Part shown: one piece after another, positions 39,392 through 48,356 of the stretch
Layout of the letters: every line of letters begins with the position of its first letter
Position numbering within the stretch: position 1 is the stretch's first letter
Source: Aureimonas sp. SK2
Lineage (GTDB): Bacteria > Pseudomonadota > Alphaproteobacteria > Rhizobiales > Rhizobiaceae
NCBI RefSeq assembly: GCF_029813115.1
Contig: NZ_JAPZDS010000008.1
Coordinates: 124,001 to 188,000, forward strand
Reading direction: 5' to 3'
DNA: 64,000 bases
Notes under the pieces: model-generated
The model's database searches: none
Told to the model about the DNA's origin: nothing
Seen by the model: the letters and a program-made list of their open reading frames with translations, nothing else
Made by a program: the position numbers and the translations under genes

Positions 39392-40237
39392 ATGCGACTG
39401 GTCCGATTCGGCGAATCCGGGGTGGAGAAGCCCGGCCTGATCGACGCCGATAACACCTTGCGCGACCTGTCGGGCGAGATCGACGACATCGCGGGCGCCG
39501 TGCTGTCGCGCGCCGGCCTCGAGAAGCTGCGCGCCTTGGACCCGAAGAGCCTGCCCAAGACCGATCCGAGCCACCGCTTGGGCCCCCCGGTCGCGGGCAC
39601 GCGCAACTTCGTCGCCGTCGGGCGCAACTATGCCGAACACGCGGCCGAGACCGGCTCGGACGTGCCGACCGAGCCGCTTCTCTTCAACAAGGCGGTGTCC
39701 TCGATCGCCGGCCCTCGCGACGGCGTCGTGATCCCCAAGGGCTCCTCCAAGGTCGACTGGGAGGTGGAGGTCGCCGTGGTGATCGGCGAGCGCTGCTATC
39801 AGGTCACCAAGGCGGAGGCGATGGATTACGTCGCCGGCTTCTGCCTGTGCAACGACGTGTCCGAACGCGCCTGGCAGAAGGATCGCGGCGGCCAGTGGAT
39901 CAAGGGCAAGAGCGCGCCGGGCTTCGGCCCGCTCGGCCCCTGGCTGGTGACATCGGACGAGATCGAGGATCCGGCCGCCCTGGAGCTGTGGCTCGACGTC
40001 AACGGCCAGCGCATGCAGACCGGCACCACGGCCGACATGATCTTCGACTTCGCGACGATCGTCTCCTACGCGTCGGAATTCTTCGCGTTGGAGCCGGGCG
40101 ATATCGTCACCACCGGCACGCCGCACGGGGTCGGCGCCGGCATGAAGCCGCCGGTCTTTCTGAAGGCCGGGGACATCGTCACCCTCGGCAATCCGAAGCT
40201 CGGCGAGCAGCGGCAGGTCTTCGCCGCGGCGGAGTAA
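39392..40237 (+). CDS. Fumarylacetoacetate hydrolase family protein
   Basis: The 281-residue protein has the FAH fold: NFVAVGRNYAEHAAETGSDV, then SIAGPRDGVVIPKGSSKVDW, EVEVAVVIGERC (acidic metal ligands), GFCLCNDVSERAWQ, and the C-terminal VTTGTPHGVGAGMKPPVFLK. This group of about 280 residues includes 2,4-diketo-3-deoxy-sugar-acid hydrolases, acylpyruvases and proteins often labelled ureidoglycolate lyase. The last label is weak here because a true AllA is present. GGGAG precedes the ATG by 6 nt. It is monocistronic; C-C bond hydrolysis of a small 2,4-dioxo acid is the general prediction. Confidence 0.88.
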   Translation: MRLVRFGESGVEKPGLIDADNTLRDLSGEIDDIAGAVLSRAGLEKLRALDPKSLPKTDPSHRLGPPVAGTRNFVAVGRNYAEHAAETGSDVPTEPLLFNKAVSSIAGPRDGVVIPKGSSKVDWEVEVAVVIGERCYQVTKAEAMDYVAGFCLCNDVSERAWQKDRGGQWIKGKSAPGFGPLGPWLVTSDEIEDPAALELWLDVNGQRMQTGTTADMIFDFATIVSYASEFFALEPGDIVTTGTPHGVGAGMKPPVFLKAGDIVTLGNPKLGEQRQVFAAAE

Positions 40238-40383
40238 CCCGGTACGGCTGACGACAAAAGGGCCGGGCAAAAGGGCGGGGCGCACTGGAAGAGACGCGCC
40301 CTTCCCCTATTCCTTCTGCGCGTCGGGGCGGGCCGGAACAGCCGTCCGCCCGGCTTCTCGACTGGCAGCAGGAAGGTCCGCCC

Positions 40384-42435
40384 ATGTCCCAGGCCGAAAC
40401 CGAGCAGAAGCCGAAGAAGCGCGAGACGGCAGCCCGCAAGGCCGCTGCCGCAGCGTCCCTGGAACGCCTGCACCGCCTCAGCCCCGACCGCGTCGCGATC
40501 GAGGGCGTCGAGCCGGAGATCGACGGCGGCCGCTTCGCGGTGAAGCGCGTCGAGGGCGAACCGCTCACCGTCACCGCCGACATCTTCTCCGACGGCCACG
40601 AGATCATCGCCGCAGCGCTTCTCACGCGCGGTCGGGACGATGCGGGCTGGCGGGAAACGCCCTTCACCTTCGTCGCCAACGACCGCTGGGGCGCGACGGT
40701 CACGTTCGAAAAGCCCGGCCCCTACCGCTTCACCATCCTTGCCTGGCGCGACACGTTCGCGACCTGGGCGAGCGATACCAAGAAGAAGAAGGACGCGGGC
40801 GTCGACATCGCTCTGGAACTGCGCGAGGGAGCGATCCTTCTCGAAAAGGCATCGGGATCGGGCCGGGGCAGCAAGGACCAGCAGAAGGCCCTGAAGGCCC
40901 TGCGCGAGCGCATCGCCAAGCTCGCCGCCAAGGGCGACGGCGCAAGCGTCTACGCCGCCTTCGAGGAGGAGGCGACGATCGCCCTCCTGCGCGATGTCGG
41001 CCTTCGCGAGAACCTCTCGTCCTACGGTCGCGAGGTGCCGGTATGGGTGGACCGCGAGCGCGCGGCGTTCTCGTCCTGGTACGAACTGATGCCGCGCTCG
41101 CAGTCGGGCGACGTCAACCGCCACGGGACGTTCGACGACGTGATCGCGCGTCTGCCCGACATCCGCGAGATGGGCTTCGACGTCCTTTATTTCCCGCCGA
41201 TCCACCCGATCGGCAAGACCAACCGCAAGGGCAAGAACAACAACGTCACGGCGCAGGAAGGCGAGCCCGGCAGCCCCTACGCGATCGGCTCACATGAGGG
41301 CGGCCACAAGGACCTCCACCCCCAGCTCGGCTCCTTCGCCGACTTCCAGCGCCTCGTGACGCGCGCGGCCGACCACGGGCTGGAGATCGCCATCGACTTC
41401 GCCATTCAATGCTCGCCCGACCACCCCTGGATCAAGCAGCATCCCGAATGGTTCGACTGGCGGCCGGACGGCTCGATCAAATATGCCGAGAACCCGCCCA
41501 AGAAGTACCAGGACATCGTCAACGTGGACTTCTACCGCGAGGGCGCGATCCCTTCGCTCTGGCAGGAGCTTCTGGACGTCGTCCTGTTCTGGCTGGACAA
41601 GGGCGTGCGCATCTTCCGCGTCGACAACCCCCACACCAAGCCCTTCCCCTTCTGGGAATGGCTGATCGCCGAGGTGCGGCTCGTGGATCCCGGCGCCGTG
41701 TTCCTGGCCGAGGCCTTCACGCGGCCCAAGCTCATGAAGCGCCTCGCCAAGGTCGGCTACAACCAGTCCTATTCCTACTTCACCTGGCGCAATCAGAAAT
41801 GGGAACTGCGCGAGTATCTGACCGAGCTGACGCGGGAGGAGTGCGCCGAGTACATGCGGCCGAACTTCTTCGTCAACACGCCGGACATCAACCCGCTCTT
41901 CCTCCACACGAGCGGTCGTCCGGGCTTTCGTATCCGGCTCGCGCTGGCGGCGACGCTCGCCGGCAACTACGGCGTCTATTCGGGTTTCGAGCTCTGCGAA
42001 TCCGAGCCGCTGGTGAAGGGCAAGGAGGAGTACAAGGACTCGGAGAAATACGAGATCCGCGCCTTCGACTGGAAGCGCGAAGGCAACATCCGGGACGACA
42101 TCGCCTTCTTCAACCGCATCCGCCGCTCCGAACCCGCGCTCAAGGACTTCCGCAACCTCGAGTTCCTGAACTTCTGGAACGACAACGTCCTCTACTACGC
42201 CAAGCGCACGCCGGACCGCTCGTCCTACCTCCTCGTCATGGTGAGCCTCGACCCGCACAACCCGCAAGGGGGCCATTTCGAAGTGCCCCTCTGGGAACTC
42301 GGACTGGGGGACGAGGCTTCCATCACGGTCGAGGATCTCGTGGACGAGCGCACGTTCACCTGGACGGGCAAGATCCAGCACTGGTGGTTCCGCCCGGATG
42401 AGCGGCCCTACGCCGTATTCCGGATCTCCGCCTGA
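40384..42435 (+). CDS. glgE: Alpha-1,4-glucan:maltose-1-phosphate maltosyltransferase
   Basis: The 683-residue GH13_3 enzyme elongates alpha-glucan with maltosyl units from alpha-maltose 1-phosphate. Evidence: the LYFPPIHPIGKTNRKGKNNN barrel segment, HKDLHPQLGSFADFQRLV, the nucleophile D414 in IFRVDNPHTKPFPFWEW, the acid/base E443 in VFLAEAFTRPKLM (29 residues apart, as in characterised GlgE), and QSYSYFTWRNQKWELREYL. The N-terminal ~110 residues form the beta-sandwich domain. It leads the glgE-mak-glgB operon (47-bp gap to the next gene). Confidence 0.96.
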   Translation: MSQAETEQKPKKRETAARKAAAAASLERLHRLSPDRVAIEGVEPEIDGGRFAVKRVEGEPLTVTADIFSDGHEIIAAALLTRGRDDAGWRETPFTFVANDRWGATVTFEKPGPYRFTILAWRDTFATWASDTKKKKDAGVDIALELREGAILLEKASGSGRGSKDQQKALKALRERIAKLAAKGDGASVYAAFEEEATIALLRDVGLRENLSSYGREVPVWVDRERAAFSSWYELMPRSQSGDVNRHGTFDDVIARLPDIREMGFDVLYFPPIHPIGKTNRKGKNNNVTAQEGEPGSPYAIGSHEGGHKDLHPQLGSFADFQRLVTRAADHGLEIAIDFAIQCSPDHPWIKQHPEWFDWRPDGSIKYAENPPKKYQDIVNVDFYREGAIPSLWQELLDVVLFWLDKGVRIFRVDNPHTKPFPFWEWLIAEVRLVDPGAVFLAEAFTRPKLMKRLAKVGYNQSYSYFTWRNQKWELREYLTELTREECAEYMRPNFFVNTPDINPLFLHTSGRPGFRIRLALAATLAGNYGVYSGFELCESEPLVKGKEEYKDSEKYEIRAFDWKREGNIRDDIAFFNRIRRSEPALKDFRNLEFLNFWNDNVLYYAKRTPDRSSYLLVMVSLDPHNPQGGHFEVPLWELGLGDEASITVEDLVDERTFTWTGKIQHWWFRPDERPYAVFRISA

Positions 42436-42482
42436 TTCGAGCCCTTGCCGTCGCGCGAACACAGGGAAGCGAGAGTGCCAGC

Positions 42483-43970
42483 ATGACCTCTTCATCCTCC
42501 AGTCCGGGCAGGACGCCGGTCGACGGCTTCGATGCGGCCTCGGTGCCGTCCGCCGCGCTGATCGAGTTCGCCGGACGCCAGCGCTGGTTCGCCGGGCGCT
42601 CCGAGCCGGTCGCGGGCGCGCGTTTCGAGCCGATCGCAGGATCGATCGGTGCGGCCGAACTCGGCGAACTGGTGGTCGCCATCGAGGACGGCGAGGCGCA
42701 ACGCTACTTCCTGCCGCTCGTCGCGGCGCCGGAAGGGGCCGCCGCGCACAGCCTGGACGCCGGTCCGGCCGGCGGCCTTCTGGCGGATGCCGCGCGTGAT
42801 CCGGCCTTCGCGGCGGCCGTGGTCGCCTGTCTCGCGAAGGGCGGCGAGGGAGAGGGCGCCCTCGTCGTCCATCGCAGCCAGGCCGCCGCCGAGCGTCTGG
42901 CCGCCGTCGCGGGCGTGCCGGCGTCCGAGATCAAGGTCCTGTCGGGCGAGCAGTCCAACACCTCGGTCGGCATCGGCCGCCTCGGCATCCTGAAATTCTA
43001 CCGCCGCCTGCGCGACGGCGAGCAGCCGGAGCTGGAGGTCACCGCGTTCCTCACCGAGAAGACCGGCTTCACCGGCGCGCCGGCGCTCTACGGCTCGCTG
43101 GAGCTGCGCCGGCCGGACGGAAGCCACGCGGCGGTCGCCGCGCTGTTCGAGCGGGTCGCCAACCGGGGCGATGCCTGGGCCGTCGTGACCGACGACCTCG
43201 TGGCCGCCTTGTCCGGTGCTCCCGCGCCGGCGGAGACCTTCGACGCCGGCCGCACGCTCGGCCGGCGCACGGGCGAGATGCACGCCGCGCTGGCGACCCG
43301 CACCGGCGATCCCGCCTTCGACCCGGAAGCCCTCGACGCCGCTTCGCTTCAGAAGATCGTCGCCGAGGCGCGGCATGAAGCCGGCGAGGCGTTGGACGTC
43401 CTCGCCCGCGAAGCCGAGCGCAGCCCGGAGCTGAAGGGCGAGATCGACCGGCTTCTGGCTGCGCGCGCCGAGATCGACGGCTGGTTCGCGGGCTTCACGG
43501 CGGTTCCGAGCGGTGGTTGGCGCACGCGCATTCACGGCGACTACCATCTCGGCCAGGTTCTGGTGTCGGGCGAGGACGCGGTGATCCTCGACTTCGAGGG
43601 CGAGCCCGGCCGGCCGCTCAACGAGCGCCGCGCCAAGACCTCGCCGCTGCGCGACGTCGCGGGCATGCTGCGATCCTTCGACTACGCCGCCTTCGCCGCG
43701 CGCGACCGTCTCGGAGCGGAAGCGGGCGAAGCGGCGCGCGAGGCGGCCGATGCCTGGGCCGCGCGGACGAGCGCGGATTTCCTCAAGGCCTGGGAGGCGG
43801 CCAGCGGCGTGTCCCTGGTGGACGAGGCGAACCGCAGGCTCCTCGATCTCTTCGTGCTGCAGAAGGCCTTCTACGAACTGCGCTACGAGGCGGCCATGCG
43901 GCCCGCGTGGCTGTCCATCCCCCTCCGGGGCATCGTTTCCCTTCTCGAAAAGCGTCAGGTCGTCCGATGA
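42483..43970 (+). CDS. mak: Maltokinase (Mak/Pep2)
   Basis: The 495-residue protein phosphorylates maltose to alpha-maltose 1-phosphate, the GlgE donor. It has an N-cap domain ([17 protein letters not shown] at ~20-36) and an aminoglycoside-kinase-like core: [37 protein letters not shown] with the ATP-site lysine, the catalytic loop [17 protein letters not shown], and the metal-binding [20 protein letters not shown]. In many proteobacteria this kinase is fused to trehalose synthase (TreS); here it is free-standing and no treS is seen. Its stop overlaps the glgB start (ATGA). Confidence 0.92.
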   Translation: MTSSSSSPGRTPVDGFDAASVPSAALIEFAGRQRWFAGRSEPVAGARFEPIAGSIGAAELGELVVAIEDGEAQRYFLPLVAAPEGAAAHSLDAGPAGGLLADAARDPAFAAAVVACLAKGGEGEGALVVHRSQAAAERLAAVAGVPASEIKVLSGEQSNTSVGIGRLGILKFYRRLRDGEQPELEVTAFLTEKTGFTGAPALYGSLELRRPDGSHAAVAALFERVANRGDAWAVVTDDLVAALSGAPAPAETFDAGRTLGRRTGEMHAALATRTGDPAFDPEALDAASLQKIVAEARHEAGEALDVLAREAERSPELKGEIDRLLAARAEIDGWFAGFTAVPSGGWRTRIHGDYHLGQVLVSGEDAVILDFEGEPGRPLNERRAKTSPLRDVAGMLRSFDYAAFAARDRLGAEAGEAAREAADAWAARTSADFLKAWEAASGVSLVDEANRRLLDLFVLQKAFYELRYEAAMRPAWLSIPLRGIVSLLEKRQVVR

Positions 43971-46192
43971 GCCAGACTGAAACCTCTCCCTCGACCGCGC
44001 CGTCCGGCGTCGACCACGGGCTGCATGGCGACGAAGCCCGGGCGCTGGGCGTCGGCCGCCACGAGAATCCGTTCGCGGTGCTCGGCATCCACCGCGCCGA
44101 AGGGGGCGCGGTGATCCGCGCCATGCGCCCCGGCGCCGAGCGCGCCGAGGTGATCGACACGTCCGGCAACGTGCTGGGGGCGCTCGAGCGCGGCGAGGTG
44201 GACGGCCTCTTCTCGGGCTTCATCGCCGGTGACGTGCCGACCCACCGTTTCCGCTTCGGCCATGGCGACGTGACCTGGGAGGAGGACGACCCCTACCGCT
44301 TCGGCACGCTCCTCTCCGACTTCGACGCCTATCTTCTGGCCGAAGGGCGCCACTACAAGCTTTACGAGAAGCTCGGCGCGCATCCCCGCGAAATGGACGG
44401 GGTGAAGGGTGTGGCCTTCGCCGTCTGGGCGCCGGACGCGCGGCGCATCTCGGTGGTCGGCAACTTCAACGCCTGGGACGGGCGCCGCCACGTCATGCGC
44501 AAGCGCCTTGATACCGGCGTCTTTGAGATCTTCATTCCCGGCCTTCAGCGTGGCGAGGTCTATAAATACGAGATCATCGGCAAGCACGGCGAGGTCCTGC
44601 CCTTGAAGGCCGACCCGGTCGGCTTCCGCCAGGAACTCGCGCCCTCCACCGCCTCGATCGTGGACGGCCTCGTCGAGCACGAGTGGAACGACGACGCGTT
44701 TCGGGCCAAGCCGCAGGACTGGCAGGGCCGCGAGAAGCCGGTCTCGATCTACGAGGTGCATCTCGGCTCGTGGAAGCGGGGCGAGGGCGACACGTTCCTC
44801 GACTACGACGCGCTGGCCGTCGAACTCACCGCCTATGTGAAGGACATGGGCTTCACCCATGTCGAGTTCATGCCGGTCTCCGAGCATCCGTTCTACGGTT
44901 CCTGGGGCTATCAGCCGATCGGCCTCTACGCCCCGACCGCGCGCTTCGGCGATCCGGCCGGCTTCGCCCGTCTGGTCGATGCGCTGCATCAGGCCGACAT
45001 CGGCGTCCTTCTCGACTGGGTGCCCGGCCATTTCCCGACCGACGTCCACGGCCTCGGCCGCTTCGACGGCACGGCGCTCTACGAGCATGCCGACCCGCGC
45101 CGCGGCTTCCACAAGGACTGGAATACGCTGATCTACGACTACGGCCGGACGGAGGTGAAGAACTACCTCGTCGCCAACGGGCTCTACTGGCTCGACCGCT
45201 TCCATGTCGACGGTCTGCGCGTCGATGCGGTCGCCTCGATGCTCTACCTCGACTATTCGCGCAGCCACGGCGAATGGGAGCCCAACATCCATGGCGGGCG
45301 CGAGAACCTCGAGGCCATGGCCTTCCTGAAGGAGACCAACGAGCAGGTCGGGGGGCAGTATCCGAACGCCTCGACCCATGCCGAGGAGTCCACCGCCTTC
45401 CCCGACGTGTCGCGCCCGACCTATGCCGGCGGTCTCGGCTTCCACTTCAAGTGGAACATGGGCTGGATGCACGACACCCTGCATTTCATGCAGGAGGACC
45501 CGATCAACCGCAAATACCACATGCACCACATGACCTTCGGCATGGTGTATGCGTATTCGGAGAACTTCGTCCTGCCGCTTTCCCACGACGAGGTGGTCTA
45601 CGGAAAGGGCTCGATCCTCGGCAAGATGCCGGGCGACTGGTGGCAGAAGTTCGCCAACCTCCGGGCCTATTACGGCTTCATGTGGACGCATCCCGGCAAG
45701 AAGCTGCTCTTCATGGGCGGCGAGTTCGGCCAGGCGGCGGAATGGAACCACGACCAGTCGCTCGACTGGCACCTCCTCCAGTATCGCGAGCACGAAGGCG
45801 TGCAGCGCCTGATCCGCGACCTCAACGCGCTCTACCGCAGCACGCCCGCGCTCTACGAGAACGACTGCGACCCGCACGGCTTCGAATGGGTCGACACGTC
45901 CAACGTCGACCAGTCGATCCTGTCGTTCCTGCGCAAGGACAAGCACGGCGGCGCGGCGCTGGTGGTCTGCAATTTCACGCCCAACGTCCATCACGGCTAT
46001 CGCATCGGCGTGCCGCACGGCGGCTTCTGGGCCGAGGCGATGAACACGGACGCCGAGATCTACGGCGGGTCGAACGTCGGCAACATGGGCGGCAAGGAGG
46101 CGGAGGAGATCCACGCCAACGGCCGGCCGTTCTCGCTGTCCTTGAGCCTGCCGCCGCTCTCGACGGTGGTGCTGGTGCCGCGAGAGGGCTGA
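43967..46192 (+). CDS. glgB: 1,4-alpha-glucan branching enzyme
   Basis: The 741-residue GH13_9 enzyme adds alpha-1,6 branches to the GlgE-made glucan. It has an N-terminal extra domain ([20 protein letters not shown]), CBM48 ([20 protein letters not shown]), then the barrel: [20 protein letters not shown], nucleophile D420 in [17 protein letters not shown], acid/base E473 in [15 protein letters not shown], and [16 protein letters not shown]. The 53-residue spacing of D420 and E473 equals that in E. coli GlgB. It overlaps mak by 4 bp and converges on the GGDEF gene with a 4-bp gap. Confidence 0.97.
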   Translation: MSQTETSPSTAPSGVDHGLHGDEARALGVGRHENPFAVLGIHRAEGGAVIRAMRPGAERAEVIDTSGNVLGALERGEVDGLFSGFIAGDVPTHRFRFGHGDVTWEEDDPYRFGTLLSDFDAYLLAEGRHYKLYEKLGAHPREMDGVKGVAFAVWAPDARRISVVGNFNAWDGRRHVMRKRLDTGVFEIFIPGLQRGEVYKYEIIGKHGEVLPLKADPVGFRQELAPSTASIVDGLVEHEWNDDAFRAKPQDWQGREKPVSIYEVHLGSWKRGEGDTFLDYDALAVELTAYVKDMGFTHVEFMPVSEHPFYGSWGYQPIGLYAPTARFGDPAGFARLVDALHQADIGVLLDWVPGHFPTDVHGLGRFDGTALYEHADPRRGFHKDWNTLIYDYGRTEVKNYLVANGLYWLDRFHVDGLRVDAVASMLYLDYSRSHGEWEPNIHGGRENLEAMAFLKETNEQVGGQYPNASTHAEESTAFPDVSRPTYAGGLGFHFKWNMGWMHDTLHFMQEDPINRKYHMHHMTFGMVYAYSENFVLPLSHDEVVYGKGSILGKMPGDWWQKFANLRAYYGFMWTHPGKKLLFMGGEFGQAAEWNHDQSLDWHLLQYREHEGVQRLIRDLNALYRSTPALYENDCDPHGFEWVDTSNVDQSILSFLRKDKHGGAALVVCNFTPNVHHGYRIGVPHGGFWAEAMNTDAEIYGGSNVGNMGGKEAEEIHANGRPFSLSLSLPPLSTVVLVPREG

Positions 46193-46196
46193 CGCG

Positions 46197-47339
46197 TCAG
46201 GCGGCCAGCGCCGTCTCCTGCTCGACGCGGTTGCGGCCGAGCCGCTTGGCCAGATAGAGCGCCCGGTCGGCGGCGGCCATGGTCGCCTCGTAGCTTCGTT
46301 CCATGCTGGAGGCGACGCCGATGCTGACCGTCACCGTCGTGGGGCCGTTCTTGGCTGCGGCGGCCGCCTGGTGGAAGCGCTGGCGCAGGCGATCGGCCAT
46401 GTTGTGGCCTTCGCGCATGTCGCAGGCGGGGATGAAGGCGGCGAACTCCTCGCCGCCGAGCCGCCCGATGATGGCCGCCGACTTCATCTCGCTTTCGGCG
46501 ACGCGGGCGAAGAGACGCAGCACCTCGTCGCCCGTCTGGTGGCCGTAGGTGTCGTTGACGGCCTTGAAGTGATCGAGGTCGCAAAGGAGCATGATCCCGG
46601 CCGGCGCCCCGGCCTCCGTGGCCGCGTTGACCTGCCGGGTGAAGCTGCGGCGGTTGGCCAGGCCGGTGAGAAAGTCCGTCTGCGAAGCCGCGAGGAGCCG
46701 GTTCTCCCCTTCCTCCCGAACCATGGCGAGGAGCGCGATCGGCGCGGCTACGGCATAGAGCACGCCTTCTCCCATCGTGATCAGCGCGAACAACTGGATG
46801 AAGGCCGCATCGGCCTGGCTGTCGAGCATCGGCATGGCGATCACGCGCGACATGTAGAGCGCGCCGTGAATGGCGAAGATCGCGATGGCCAGCGGGCGCG
46901 AGCGCAAGGGCGCGAGCGAGGGCGCGAGGAGTGCGGTGATGCCGGCGAACTGGATGGTCGCGATCACCAGAGAGGCCATGGCGTGCCATATCGGGAGCGG
47001 CAGATTCGGACCGACCCAGAGCCAGAGCAGGGCACCCCCGACGACCGGAAGGGCGGGCGGCGCGACGGATCGGCCGCCGATCTTCGAGATGCCGGAGACC
47101 ATCAGCCCGTAGCCGGCGAAGAGGCAGAGATTGGACAGGCCGGATCCCAGAATTGCCGGGATGCTCTCGCGCCATGAGACGAGGACCGTTCCAAAAAACA
47201 GGAGGAGATAGGCAAGAGCCCAGACGCGCAGGACCCCCTTGCGACGTTCGTTGAACAGGCTTTCACCGAAGGCCAGGGCGCTCGCCACGCACAGGACGGC
47301 GCCGCACAGCACGTATATCGTGAACAGATCGACCTGCAT
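46197..47339 (-). CDS. Membrane GGDEF diguanylate cyclase
   Basis: The 380-residue protein has six or seven hydrophobic helices in residues ~1-205 (MQVDLFTIYVLCGAVLCVAS, LLWLWVGPNLPLPIW, VIATIQFAGITALLAP) and a C-terminal GGDEF domain: TDFLTGLANRRSFTRQVNAA, LLCDLDHFKAVNDTYGHQTG, and the signature IIGRLGGEEFAAFIPA (GGEEF, normally active). It would make cyclic di-GMP. No RxxD inhibitory site is visible just before GGEEF (residues read MKSAA), so product inhibition may be absent. The ATG giving MQVDLF was selected so that the first helix is N-terminal; a longer start is non-conserved. Confidence 0.9.
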   Translation of the reverse strand: MQVDLFTIYVLCGAVLCVASALAFGESLFNERRKGVLRVWALAYLLLFFGTVLVSWRESIPAILGSGLSNLCLFAGYGLMVSGISKIGGRSVAPPALPVVGGALLWLWVGPNLPLPIWHAMASLVIATIQFAGITALLAPSLAPLRSRPLAIAIFAIHGALYMSRVIAMPMLDSQADAAFIQLFALITMGEGVLYAVAAPIALLAMVREEGENRLLAASQTDFLTGLANRRSFTRQVNAATEAGAPAGIMLLCDLDHFKAVNDTYGHQTGDEVLRLFARVAESEMKSAAIIGRLGGEEFAAFIPACDMREGHNMADRLRQRFHQAAAAAKNGPTTVTVSIGVASSMERSYEATMAAADRALYLAKRLGRNRVEQETALAA

Positions 47340-47414
47340 GGAACCACAGCCCTCAGCTTCGGGCCGGACTCTGCGCGCGCACGGCACAATGAATCGTTTA
47401 GGGGGTCCCGGAGA

Positions 47415-47435
47415 ACGCGCGATCGATCCGCGCGT
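47415..47435. terminator. GC-rich hairpin after the transglutaminase gene
   Basis: ACGCGCG-ATCGATC-CGCGCGT is a 7-bp stem in the short gap between the leftward transglutaminase gene and the GGDEF gene. It has no T-run, so a role as terminator of the DUF2126/ATP-grasp operon is only possible. Confidence 0.3.
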
Positions 47436-47448
47436 CCTTAAGGAAGCG

Positions 47449-48348
47449 TTAGCGGGCCGGGGCGCCGTCGTCCGGCTTCACGGGCACCATGTCCACCGCG
47501 TGACGATGGCGCTGCGGACCGGCGGTGATCAGAACCCCGTCGATCGGCGCGACGTCGGCATAGTCGCGCCCGAGCGCGACGAGGACATGGTCGTCGCCGG
47601 CTAGGCACCCGTTGGTCGGGTCGAAGCCGATCCAGCCTTCGTCCGGGCCGGTCCAGACCTCGACCCAGGCATGCATGGCGTCGGCGCCCTCAAGGCGCGG
47701 CCGGCCGGGCGGCGGCTCGGTGCGCAGGAAGCCGCTGGCATAGGCGGCGGGGATGCCGCAGCCGCGCAGCCCCGCGATCATCATGTGGGAGAAGTCCTGG
47801 CAGACGCCGCGCCGCGTGGCGAAGGTCTCCTCGACACCCGTCCCCACGGACGACACGCCGGCCTCGAAGCGGAAGTCCGCCCGGATGCGTCGGGCCAGCG
47901 CCAGGAGGGAGAGGCCGATCGGCGCGTCGGCGTCCAGCGTCTCGGCGACATAGGCGGCGACGGCCGGGGAGGGCGCGACGAGATGGCCGGCGCCGCCGAA
48001 ATGGACCGGGCTGCCGCCGTCCGGGTCGCGGCTCCCGGCCACGAGGCGGCGGATGGCGGCGGGCGGCGGCGTCCGCTCGAGGCGCGGCGCCCGGCGCTCC
48101 ACCAGGACGCGCGTCGTCAGCTCGATGCGCAGCTCGTCGTGCGGACGGGGCAGGAGGAGGTGGGCCGTCCGGTTGCCGAAGAAGTCGGCTTCCTCGTGCA
48201 GCTCTCCGGGCGCCGGCTCGACGCCGAGGCGGCGCGCGAGGACGCGCTGGCCGCGATCCTCCCGCGGCTCGACGCGCAGGATGTGGCGGGCGTCCTTCAC
48301 CAGTCCGGGATAGTGGTAGGCGATCAGGAGACGGATGTCGTAGATCAC
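47449..48348 (-). CDS. Transglutaminase-like cysteine protease/ligase
   Basis: The 299-residue cytoplasmic protein has the bacterial transglutaminase N-domain (IYDIRLLIAYHYPGLVKDAR, LRIELTTRVLV) and a transglutaminase-like core with a full catalytic triad: C183 in RRGVCQDFSHMMIAGLRGCG, H226 in GADAMHAWVEVW, and D243 in [10 protein letters not shown]. Such proteins accompany alpha-E and ATP-grasp proteins in many proteobacteria and may cleave or form amide bonds on peptides. The GTG start lies 8 bp after the stop of the ATP-grasp gene, so it is the last gene of that three-gene leftward operon. Substrate unknown. Confidence 0.88.
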   Translation of the reverse strand: MIYDIRLLIAYHYPGLVKDARHILRVEPREDRGQRVLARRLGVEPAPGELHEEADFFGNRTAHLLLPRPHDELRIELTTRVLVERRAPRLERTPPPAAIRRLVAGSRDPDGGSPVHFGGAGHLVAPSPAVAAYVAETLDADAPIGLSLLALARRIRADFRFEAGVSSVGTGVEETFATRRGVCQDFSHMMIAGLRGCGIPAAYASGFLRTEPPPGRPRLEGADAMHAWVEVWTGPDEGWIGFDPTNGCLAGDDHVLVALGRDYADVAPIDGVLITAGPQRHRHAVDMVPVKPDDGAPAR

Positions 48349-48356
48349 GAAAGGGC

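Noticed and set aside
39392-40237. Annotating the FAH-family protein as the missing purine-pathway lyase.
   Set aside because: FAH-family proteins are often mislabelled ureidoglycolate lyase; a genuine AllA is present and this gene is not in the purine cluster.
40265-40310. AAGGGCG...CGCCCTT inverted repeat before glgE.
   Set aside because: Only a 7-bp stem with a loop near 20 nt in GC-rich sequence, likely chance.
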